Shown here piece by piece: positions 34,494 through 40,535 of a stretch of DNA of 40,535 nucleotides (the first letter of the stretch is position 1; each line of letters starts with the position of its first letter). The notes below the pieces were generated by a model, which did not search any database, had not been told where the DNA came from, and was given only the letters and a program-made list of their open reading frames with translations. The translations under genes were made by a program, and so were the position numbers. Source of the DNA: Bacteroidales bacterium (GTDB lineage: Bacteria; Bacteroidota; Bacteroidia; Bacteroidales; UBA932); NCBI GenBank assembly GCA_017476575.1, contig JAFUZO010000017.1, forward strand, positions 1 to 40,535, given 5' to 3'.

Positions 34494-34631
34494 ATGAAGA
34501 TCATGAAGAAGAAAGAGTATCAGACCCCGGCGCTCCGGGTACGGCCGGTGGCATTCGAAGGGAATTTCATGCTGTCCAATGTCGACCCGGTGGATATCCA
34601 GGACGGTTCCTGGGAGGAGGACGGGCTATGA
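34494..34631 (+). CDS. Short ORF of 45 residues coupled to the next lipoprotein gene
   Basis: ATG at 34494 (MKIMKKKEYQTPALRVRPV), ending in an acidic GSWEEDGL tail. The TGA overlaps the ATG of the following lipoprotein gene (ATGA), so the two are probably translated together. It shares Tyr-x-x-Pro-x-Leu, Glu-x-Asn-Phe-x-x-Ser and the acidic Trp tail with the short ORF at 32471. There is no signal peptide and I recognise no domain. A second in-frame ATG lies at 34503. It could be a small export-independent peptide, a leader that sets translation of the downstream gene, or a substrate of an unknown modification system. Confidence 0.6.
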   Translation: MKIMKKKEYQTPALRVRPVAFEGNFMLSNVDPVDIQDGSWEEDGL

Positions 34632-36433
34632 GAATACGTAGTTGGCTGATGTTCGGCGCGGCGGCCGCCCTGGCGGTAGCCTGCGCGAAGGAAAGTGCCC
34701 CGGAAGCCGGCACGCCGGACGGGGCCCGCACGGTCACCCTTTCGGCCGCGCTCGCCGACACCCGGTCGGCGATGGACACCGACGGCAAGGTGACCTGGAC
34801 GGCAGACGACGCCATCGCCGTGTACAACACCGACGGCGCCCTGTTCAAGTTCACGGTCTCGGAAGGGGCCGGGACGGACTATGCGAAGTTCACCTGCGCG
34901 ACGTTCACCGGCACCCTGTCCGGCACGGCGGTCTATCCTTATGCCTATGCCGGGACGGAGGAGGGGACCCTCACCATCCCCCGCTATGCCGAGCGGACCG
35001 ACGTGATTCCCTTCGTCATGGCCTCCGCCATCGCGGCGGGTGCATCGGGCGACCTCCAGGGCGAACTGCATTTCCACCACGTGATGGCAGTCATGGAATT
35101 CACCCTGCAGGATGTCCCCGCCTATGCCTGCGCCTTCAAACTCTACTCCAAGACAGGCATGCAGCTCAACGGGACCTACACCCTCACCGACGACCAGACG
35201 GGCGTCACCGGCCCGACGGCGGCGACCGGTACCAACGACCGCATCATCTATTTCCCGTACAAGACGGCCTACGGGGCTGACGCGACGGTGAAAATCCTGG
35301 CGGCCGTCCCGGCCTATGCCTATACCGACCTCGCCGTCCGCGTGCTGGACGGGGACGAGGACATCATTGAAGGGACGGCCAAGGGGATTCCGGCCTCCAG
35401 CACAGCTTTGCGGGCCGGTCTGTATGTCCGGATGCCCGCCCTCGACATCCGCGCCCTGGTCGGCACGAAGCGGGACAAGTTCGTTAAGGTCGAGGGCGTC
35501 AAGTGGGCGAAGGGCAACCTGCGGGCCTGGATGAACGGAACCGATGGCGAAGGCTGGCAGCAGGGCTGGAACATCTACGACCACCAGTGGGAGAGTCAGT
35601 TCAGCCTCAAGTATGGACAAGTCTCTGAGCTCGCCTCCGGTATCGACGGATCTTCCGTGCAGACACTTACGTTGGACACGGATGCATTCAAGGAGGACGA
35701 GGCGCACAGCGTGTACACCCATTTCGACTATTTCAGTTGGGGGACGATCGGCCGTGCGGCGCGGGTCCACAACCAGCAGGTGACGAGCAACGTGGCGAAC
35801 TTCGACCTCACGGGCAAGGTCTTCCGGCGGACCGGGACGGCGACCTCGCCGGCGACCGACATCTCTGCCTTGGAGGAACTCTCCGGCGACGAGCGGTTCG
35901 AGGCGAGCCCGCTGGACGGGAGCAACCCGCTCCTGGCGGGCGATGTGGCCTTCTGGGCCAGCAAGGGGCAGTATCGCCTGCCGACCCGCGACGATGTCAA
36001 CAAACTGTACGCCAGGAACGGCGAGGGCAGGGCGCACATGCAGGCCGGTTATTATATGGACGGCACCAACAAGATCAACGGCCTCCTGTTCACCACATCC
36101 CCTTCCTGGGAGGAGACCCGGTACAATACGGCGGCGGTCGAGTTTACCGAAGCCGACATGGAGTCCGGCCTGTTCCTGCCCAAGACCGGCGAGCGGACGA
36201 CCAATGCGAAAACGGCTTCTTATGATGCAAAGACGGTGAAATTCTTCAACGGCTGGGGCGTCTACTGGTGCGGAACTTATGGCGGCCGGAATGCCGGGTA
36301 CGAGGATTGCGCCATCCATATCAACTTTACGGGCGGCAATGTGATGACCTACGGTTATACCAGCAAACTGTCCAATACCATTACGGGACAGACCGTTCTC
36401 GGCAATGCCATCCGTCCTGTCCTGAATGACTGA
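34628..36433 (+). CDS. Fimbrillin-like/FISUMP-like lipoprotein
   Basis: Exported lipoprotein of 601 residues, lipobox LAVAC with Cys near residue 19. Residues ~35-270 form the fimbrillin-like domain, beginning VTLSAALADTRSAMDTDGKV and TWTADDAIAVYN. Residues ~285-600 fit a FISUMP-like (Fib_succ_major) module: VKWAKGNLRAW, FWASKGQYRLPTRDDVNKLY, INGLLFTTSPSW, ESGLFLPKTGERTT, GWGVYWCGTYGG and the end GNAIRPVL. It is the intact homologue of the broken gene upstream and shares a 247-base, nearly identical stretch with the fusion gene downstream. Its last bases (TGA at 36433) are 7 bases before the start of that gene. The function is unknown; surface adhesion or ligand display is the likeliest role. 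Confidence 0.75.
   Translation: MRIRSWLMFGAAAALAVACAKESAPEAGTPDGARTVTLSAALADTRSAMDTDGKVTWTADDAIAVYNTDGALFKFTVSEGAGTDYAKFTCATFTGTLSGTAVYPYAYAGTEEGTLTIPRYAERTDVIPFVMASAIAAGASGDLQGELHFHHVMAVMEFTLQDVPAYACAFKLYSKTGMQLNGTYTLTDDQTGVTGPTAATGTNDRIIYFPYKTAYGADATVKILAAVPAYAYTDLAVRVLDGDEDIIEGTAKGIPASSTALRAGLYVRMPALDIRALVGTKRDKFVKVEGVKWAKGNLRAWMNGTDGEGWQQGWNIYDHQWESQFSLKYGQVSELASGIDGSSVQTLTLDTDAFKEDEAHSVYTHFDYFSWGTIGRAARVHNQQVTSNVANFDLTGKVFRRTGTATSPATDISALEELSGDERFEASPLDGSNPLLAGDVAFWASKGQYRLPTRDDVNKLYARNGEGRAHMQAGYYMDGTNKINGLLFTTSPSWEETRYNTAAVEFTEADMESGLFLPKTGERTTNAKTASYDAKTVKFFNGWGVYWCGTYGGRNAGYEDCAIHINFTGGNVMTYGYTSKLSNTITGQTVLGNAIRPVLND
35721..35967 (+). repeat. Direct repeat copy A (FISUMP core)
   Basis: This 247-base stretch matches 37477-37723 with about 10 differences and no gaps by direct reading, roughly 96% identity. 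Identity falls sharply on both sides. It encodes FDYFSWGTIGRAARVHNQQ through FWASKG. The localised match inside more diverged paralogues points to gene conversion or recent partial duplication. Confidence 0.85.
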
Positions 36434-36440
36434 TTTTGAC

Positions 36441-39365
36441 ATGAAGAGACTGTTGATGCTGGCCGGGGGCCTCCTCCTTGCCGCCGGGTGTGTCCGGGAG
36501 CCGGTCGCTCCCGGGCCGGTGGCGGAGGAGGGCCGTGCGGTGACATTCCGGGCGGAACTGCCGGAGACCCGGGTGGCGGTGGACGTGGAGGGCAAGGTGA
36601 CCTGGGTCGAGGGGGATGCCTTTGCGGTGTACAACACGGCGGGGGAGAAGTTCTCCTTCACCCTGTCCGAGGGGGCTGGGACGGCTTCTGGGACGTTCAC
36701 CTGTGCGGATTTCACCGGGACAGTCGGCGCCGTGGCCGTCTATCCGTATGCCTATGCGGGCGATGGACCGGGAACCGTGGTGCTCCCGGCCCGGTTCGAG
36801 CGGGCGGACGACGTGCCGGCCGTGATGGCTTCGCAGGTCACGATGGGGGCGGACGGGATGGCCCGCGACCTCCATTTCCGGCATCTCGGCGCCGTGGTGG
36901 AACTGACCCTGCACGACATCCCGGCGTATGCCCGGGCCCTCGTGCTGAAGTCGGCCGACCGGCGCATCAACGGGACCTTCTCGTTCGACCCGGAGACCCT
37001 GGCCCCCTTCGAGGCGGAGAAGGTGGCGTCCTCCACCCAGGTCACCTTCCCCTATACGGCGGGCTACGGCCGGGACCTCCGCTTCTGCATCGTCCTGCCT
37101 GCGGGCACGTATGCCGGCCTCGGCATCGGCCTGCTGGACGGGGACGAGACGTATATCGAGGGGCTGGAGCAGGTAGCCTTCTCGGCATCGTCCCGCTCGT
37201 TGAAGACGGGCGGCTACCTGCGGATGCCCGTGCTCGACGTGCGGTCGCGCTGCACCCGTCCGTCCTCCCTCCGCAAGGTGGAAGGCGTGTGCTGGGCGGC
37301 CGGCAACCTCCGGGCCTGGGCGGACGGTCCGACCGGAGACGGCTGGCAGGAGGGGTGGAATGTGTACGAGCATCAGTGGGATACACAATACGGCCTCAAG
37401 AACGCTTCCGTGACGGGCGCCTCCGTCGATTTCACGCTGGACAACGCGCTTTACAAGACCGGGTCGGCCTACACGCATTTCGACTATTTCAGTTGGGGGA
37501 CGATCGGCCGGGCGGCCCGGGTCCACAACCAGCAGGTGACGAGCAGCGTGGCGAATTTCGACCTCACGGGCAAGGTCTTCCGGCGGACCGGGACGGCGAC
37601 CTCTCCGGCAACCGACATCTCCACCCTGGAGGAACTCTCCGGCGACGAGCGGTTCGAGGCGAGCCCGCTGGACGGGAGCAACCCGCTCCTGGCGGGCGAC
37701 GTGGCCTTCTGGGCCAGCAAGGGACAGTACCGTCTCCCCACGCGGGCCGAGATGGGGCTGCTCTACAGCAAGGCCGGCAGCAACAAGACGGCCGCCAACC
37801 TGCAGGTAGGCTGGTATCGGGACGGGGACCATCAGGTCAACGGGCTCCTGTTCACCTCCTCGCCGTCCTGGGCCGATGCGGTGTATGACACCACGCCGGT
37901 CGAGTTCACCGACGCCGACCTGGAAGCCGGACTTTTCCTGCCCCGGGCGGGGGAGCGGACGACCAACGTGGCCGCTTCGTACAATTCGACGCAGGTCCAT
38001 GCCTTCAACGCCTGGGCCGCCTATTGGACCGGGACGTTCGGCGAGGGAAGCGATGCCGCGCGCGTGGTCGGCTATGCCGACAGCAAGGGGCTCGTGAACG
38101 GCTATACCCCTGTGTTCTCCAAGACCACGATCGGCCAGACCCTCCTCGGCAACTGCATCCGTCCCGTCCTGAACAGCACGGTATCCGCGCCGCTGCCAGA
38201 TCCGGAGCCGGCTCCCGAGGCGGCCACCCTGCCCGCCTGGAGTCCCGGCTACCTCGACATCCACGCCATCAACAGCGGCGCCGGGGAATGTACCTTCATC
38301 ATCCTGCCCGACGGCACCTCGATGATGGTCGATGCCGGCGAAATCGGAGCGACCGGCGACAACTACGTGGACCGCAGGCCCACATCCTCCGTGCGGGCGT
38401 TCAAGGTGTACACGGCCTATGCCCGCTATTTCCTCCAGGCGACCGGTCACCGGGCCCTCGACTACTTCCTGCTCACCCATTACCATGCCGACCATATGGG
38501 CGCGGCCGGTGCCCGGTTCGGAACCTCCGGCAACGGCTACTGCCGCAGCGGGGTCATGGCCGTCTATGACGACCTGCCCTTCAAGAAACTGGTGGACCGG
38601 CTCGGCCCCTCCGCCCTGCCCACGTCCGGCGACTACAGCGAGGCGGTGTTCGAGCAGTACCGGCAGTTCGCGGCGTACCGCAAGGAGGTGGACGGGATGG
38701 AGTGGTATGCGCTGAACCTCAACGCCCCCGGCAACTATAACAAGCAGTTCGCCCTCAAGTACGACCCCTCCTACGACTGCCGGGTCACGAACCTCGGCGG
38801 CAACCGGAAGTATTGGAACGGCAGCGGGTTCAGCACGTATGCCGGCTCCCTGACGGAGAACGGCCTGTCCGCGACCATCCTGGTCTCCTACGGGGACTTC
38901 GACTACTACACGGGCGCGGACTGCGCCTGCCAGACGGGCGTAATGCAGCAGATCGCCTCCGGTCTCGGCCGTCCGGTGGACGCGATGAAGGCGGGGCACC
39001 ACCTGTATTATGACACCATCGACGCCGCCACCGCCGCCATCCTCCAGCCGCAGGTGACCATCGCCCAGATTCTGGATAAGGACAAGCCCGGCGACCCGGC
39101 CTTCAGCCTGTACCGGCAGCAGGGCGACGTGTTCTGCACCAACCTGCATCCCTGGCGCCTCAAGCCGGTTTCCGAGCTGGCGGAGGGCGAAGGCATCAAG
39201 GCCGGTACCCTGGTCGAGGACCTTGCCGCGAAGGTGAAGGACTACGGGGGGCATTTCGTCATCCGGGTCAGTCCCGGCGGCTCCGAGTTCTATGTCTACA
39301 AACTGCGCGACACCGACTTTTCCTACGCTGTCGAAGCCTCCTACGGCCCCTATCATTCCCGGTAG
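36441..39365 (+). CDS. Three-module lipoprotein: fimbrillin-like + FISUMP-like + MBL hydrolase
   Basis: Very large lipoprotein of 974 residues. I start at the ATG at 36441 because MKRLLMLAGGLLLAAGC is a clean lipoprotein signal; an ATG at 36426 would add five residues and overlap the upstream gene. Module 1 (~30-265) is fimbrillin-like (VTFRAELPETRVAVDVEGKV, TWVEGDAFAVYN). Module 2 (~275-580) is FISUMP-like (WAAGNLRAW, FWASKGQYRLPTRAEM, AGLFLPRAGERTT, GNCIRPVL). A Pro-rich linker (PLPDPEPAPEAA) leads to module 3 (~599-974), a complete MBL domain with H680, H682, D684, H685 in LTHYHADHMG, plus VDAGE, TGADCA and MKAGHHLY. It ends HFVIRVSPGGSEFYVYKL, as in MBL-1 and MBL-2. This fusion ties the lipoprotein family to the MBL enzymes. 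Confidence 0.85.
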   Translation: MKRLLMLAGGLLLAAGCVREPVAPGPVAEEGRAVTFRAELPETRVAVDVEGKVTWVEGDAFAVYNTAGEKFSFTLSEGAGTASGTFTCADFTGTVGAVAVYPYAYAGDGPGTVVLPARFERADDVPAVMASQVTMGADGMARDLHFRHLGAVVELTLHDIPAYARALVLKSADRRINGTFSFDPETLAPFEAEKVASSTQVTFPYTAGYGRDLRFCIVLPAGTYAGLGIGLLDGDETYIEGLEQVAFSASSRSLKTGGYLRMPVLDVRSRCTRPSSLRKVEGVCWAAGNLRAWADGPTGDGWQEGWNVYEHQWDTQYGLKNASVTGASVDFTLDNALYKTGSAYTHFDYFSWGTIGRAARVHNQQVTSSVANFDLTGKVFRRTGTATSPATDISTLEELSGDERFEASPLDGSNPLLAGDVAFWASKGQYRLPTRAEMGLLYSKAGSNKTAANLQVGWYRDGDHQVNGLLFTSSPSWADAVYDTTPVEFTDADLEAGLFLPRAGERTTNVAASYNSTQVHAFNAWAAYWTGTFGEGSDAARVVGYADSKGLVNGYTPVFSKTTIGQTLLGNCIRPVLNSTVSAPLPDPEPAPEAATLPAWSPGYLDIHAINSGAGECTFIILPDGTSMMVDAGEIGATGDNYVDRRPTSSVRAFKVYTAYARYFLQATGHRALDYFLLTHYHADHMGAAGARFGTSGNGYCRSGVMAVYDDLPFKKLVDRLGPSALPTSGDYSEAVFEQYRQFAAYRKEVDGMEWYALNLNAPGNYNKQFALKYDPSYDCRVTNLGGNRKYWNGSGFSTYAGSLTENGLSATILVSYGDFDYYTGADCACQTGVMQQIASGLGRPVDAMKAGHHLYYDTIDAATAAILQPQVTIAQILDKDKPGDPAFSLYRQQGDVFCTNLHPWRLKPVSELAEGEGIKAGTLVEDLAAKVKDYGGHFVIRVSPGGSEFYVYKLRDTDFSYAVEASYGPYHSR
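37477..37723 (+). repeat. Direct repeat copy B (FISUMP core)
   Basis: Second copy of the 247-base repeat, 1756 bases downstream of copy A in the same orientation and the same protein frame. Most of the differences fall at third codon positions. The two copies could recombine and delete or fuse the genes between them. Confidence 0.85.
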
Positions 39366-39373
39366 ACTCCTGT

Positions 39374-39420
39374 CCTTCCGGCAGAAATTCCATCGGAAAA
39401 GGACGGAAGGGTTTGATTTT
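39374..39420 (+). terminator. Possible terminator after the fusion gene
   Basis: CCTTCCG (39374-39380) pairs with CGGAAGG (39404-39410) and is followed by GTTTGATTTT. The loop is long (23 bases), and the tail overlaps the -33 element of the rpsF promoter, so this is a weak call. Confidence 0.3.
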
Positions 39421-39443
39421 ACGGGAAATAATCCGTATATTTG
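39412..39443 (+). promoter_or_regulatory. Bacteroidota promoter of the rpsF operon
   Basis: TTTG at 39412-39415 (-33), exactly 20 bases, then TATATTTG at 39436-39443 (-7, TAnnTTTG). This is a full match to the primary sigma factor consensus of Bacteroidota. Transcription should start near 39450, leaving a leader of about 60 bases before rpsF. Confidence 0.85.
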
Positions 39444-39511
39444 CAGTCCTTTTCGGGCCCTTGGAGGTGCGGAAAGGACGTAAATATTTTATAAACAAAT
39501 AATTAACAACA

Positions 39512-39925
39512 ATGGTTAACCAGTACGAGACCGTTTTCATTGCAACTCCCGTTTTGTCTGATGTCCAGATGAAGGAAGCGGTTGCCAAGTACACCAAGCT
39601 CATCACCGACAACGGCGGCGAGATCGTGTACGAAGAGGACTGGGGTCTCAAGCAGCTCGCCTACCCCATCCAGCACAAGACGTCAGGATTCTATTACCTG
39701 ATCGAATTCAAGGCCGACCCGCAGTTCGTGGCCAACCTCGAGACCCAGTATCACCGTGACGAGCGGATCCTCCGCTACCTCACCGTGTCCCTGGACCAGC
39801 ACGCCATCGCCTACGCCGAGCACCGTCGCCAGACGCGCGCCGCCAAGGCCGCCGCTGCCGCCGCCCCGAAGGCTGAGGAAGCGCCTGCCGCCGAAGTCGC
39901 CGAAGCCGAAGTCAACGCAGAATAA
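39512..39925 (+). CDS. rpsF: 30S ribosomal protein bS6
   Basis: Small-subunit protein that binds 16S rRNA together with bS18. The protein begins [20 protein letters not shown] and contains [28 protein letters not shown], the typical bS6 core, followed by [13 protein letters not shown]. At 137 residues it has a C-terminal extension of ~30 residues rich in Ala, Glu and Pro, common in high-GC Bacteroidota. It lies 17 bases upstream of rpsR and behind a strong promoter. Secure. Confidence 0.97.
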   Translation: MVNQYETVFIATPVLSDVQMKEAVAKYTKLITDNGGEIVYEEDWGLKQLAYPIQHKTSGFYYLIEFKADPQFVANLETQYHRDERILRYLTVSLDQHAIAYAEHRRQTRAAKAAAAAAPKAEEAPAAEVAEAEVNAE

Positions 39926-39942
39926 TCAGGAGGAATCGAATT

Positions 39943-40209
39943 ATGGCAAACAACAACGAAATCCGCTATCTGAACCCTCCTACCGTAGAGGTTCGCAAGA
40001 AGAAATACTGCCGCTTCAAGAAGGCCGGTATCAAGTATGTCGATTACAAGGACCCTGAGTTCCTCAAGAAGTTCCTCAACGAGCAGGGCAAGATCCTTCC
40101 CCGCCGCATCACGGGTACTTCCCTCAAGTTCCAGCGCAAGGTGGCCCAGGCCGTGAAGCGTGCCCGCTCCCTCGCCCTTCTCCCGTATGTCACTGACCTC
40201 CTCAAATAA
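39943..40209 (+). CDS. rpsR: 30S ribosomal protein bS18
   Basis: Small-subunit platform protein, 88 residues, partner of bS6. [19 protein letters not shown], then [19 protein letters not shown] and [17 protein letters not shown], are the standard bS18 core. The gene order rpsF-rpsR-rplI is conserved across Bacteroidota. The rplI start lies 10 bases after its stop. Secure. Confidence 0.97.
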   Translation: MANNNEIRYLNPPTVEVRKKKYCRFKKAGIKYVDYKDPEFLKKFLNEQGKILPRRITGTSLKFQRKVAQAVKRARSLALLPYVTDLLK

Positions 40210-40219
40210 TTGAAGCGTT

Positions 40220-40535
40220 ATGAAGATCATCCTCAAGAAAGAAGTTGCCAATCTCGGCGAGGCCGGAGATGTGGTAGAAGTCAAGACCGGTTACGCGCTC
40301 AATTATCTCGTCCCGCAGGGATTCGCTTCCGTCGGCACCCCGTCCGCGCTCAAGCAGCACGCCGAGACCCTCCGCCAGCGCGCCCACAAGGAGGCCAAGC
40401 TGGTCGCTGATGCTCAGGCTGCCGCCGCCAAGATCGAGGCCGTGAGGATAGACCGGGAGCGCGTGCTCTTCTGGTTGGAAGGTATCGCCGGCATGGAGCC
40501 TGAGCGCGCTATAGAGACCTTCGTGGCGCGCGTGA
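40220..40535 (+). CDS. rplI: 50S ribosomal protein bL9, N-terminal part; tail not bL9-like
   Basis: Large-subunit protein bL9. The N-terminal domain is clear: [20 protein letters not shown], then [17 protein letters not shown], followed by the long connecting helix ([16 protein letters not shown]). Up to about codon 74 (base 40440) the reading is normal. After AKIEAV the expected C-domain text (an IPAKAGE-GKLFGSVT-like segment) is absent; the frame instead continues as [17 protein letters not shown] and [11 protein letters not shown] to the window edge. No stop is reached. So either rplI is interrupted here or the end of the sequence is chimeric. The first 220 bases are secure as rplI. Confidence 0.85.
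   Translation, partial: MKIILKKEVANLGEAGDVVEVKTGYALNYLVPQGFASVGTPSALKQHAETLRQRAHKEAKLVADAQAAAAKIEAVRIDRERVLFWLEGIAGMEPERAIETFVARV
40441..40535 (+). other. Recombinase-like segment joined in frame to rplI
   Basis: About 95 bases read in the rplI frame as [17 protein letters not shown] followed by [13 protein letters not shown]. This resembles the late part of large serine recombinases (a pattern like 'LTRExVLFWLExF...RxIDTFVNxV', from memory of the family) and not bL9. It is too short to assign firmly. It is either the edge of a mobile element or an assembly join. Confidence 0.4.

Noticed and set aside
36381..39356. A 991-codon open frame on the minus strand opposite the three-module lipoprotein gene
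   Set aside because: It mirrors a gene with clear domains, lacks recognisable motifs and has the Arg/Gly/Val-rich look of antisense frames in GC-rich DNA.

Overview
The window looks like one contig from a GC-rich member of the Bacteroidales (Bacteroidota), probably an uncultured gut or rumen lineage. The evidence is a SusC/SusD outer-membrane pair, lipoproteins with fimbrillin-like domains, an S46 dipeptidyl-peptidase, DUF4831, an LpxL-type acyltransferase, and promoters of the Bacteroidota type (TTTG, about 20 bases, TAnnTTTG). Both ends cut through genes. I saw no tRNA, rRNA, CRISPR array or insertion sequence. No gap without a gene exceeds 300 bases.

Region 1 (1-11584) is mostly housekeeping. 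It opens with the C-terminal two thirds of a DPP7-type S46 peptidase (+). A long minus-strand run converges on it. Read 5' to 3' on that strand, the run is a POT-family peptide transporter, a zeta-toxin-like P-loop protein, the TldD and PmbA/TldE protease subunits, a SlyD-type prolyl isomerase with a metal-binding tail, a family 2 glycosyltransferase, TrkA, and an Uup-type ABC-F ATPase. Several of these genes overlap by 4 bases or lie a few bases apart. TrkA has its own -7 element.

Region 2 (11671-15091, +) holds an LpxL-like lipid A acyltransferase, a DUF4831 secreted protein and aminoacyl-histidine dipeptidase PepD, closed by a likely intrinsic terminator.

Region 3 (15280-32425) is the first accessory region. 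A LacI-type regulator faces away from a run of nine tightly packed plus-strand genes: an FAD oxidoreductase, a sodium:solute symporter, a zinc alcohol dehydrogenase, a periplasmic histidine phosphatase fused to a propeller-like domain, SusC, SusD, a fimbrillin-like lipoprotein, and two lipoproteins with a ComEC-like metallo-beta-lactamase (MBL) fold. Three LacI-operator-like repeats lie between the regulator and the first gene. The locus is built like a polysaccharide utilisation locus but has no recognisable glycoside hydrolase, lyase or esterase. Its candidate surface enzymes are the MBL lipoproteins and the phosphatase, so the substrate may be phosphorylated rather than a plain glycan (inference).

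Region 4 (32426-39365, +) continues the theme. A short ORF with a C8 tract precedes a fimbrillin/FISUMP-like lipoprotein gene broken by one in-frame TAG. A second short ORF is coupled to an intact paralogue. Then comes a 974-residue protein that joins the fimbrillin-like, FISUMP-like and MBL modules in one chain. The last two genes share a nearly identical stretch of about 247 bases, a sign of recent duplication or gene conversion. The three-module fusion links the two accessory regions and is the best candidate here for an undescribed surface system.

Region 5 (39366-40535, +) is the rpsF-rpsR-rplI ribosomal operon with a textbook Bacteroidota promoter. The last ~95 bases no longer read as ribosomal protein bL9. 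In frame they resemble the C-terminal part of a serine recombinase, so this end is either an insertion junction or a chimeric assembly.
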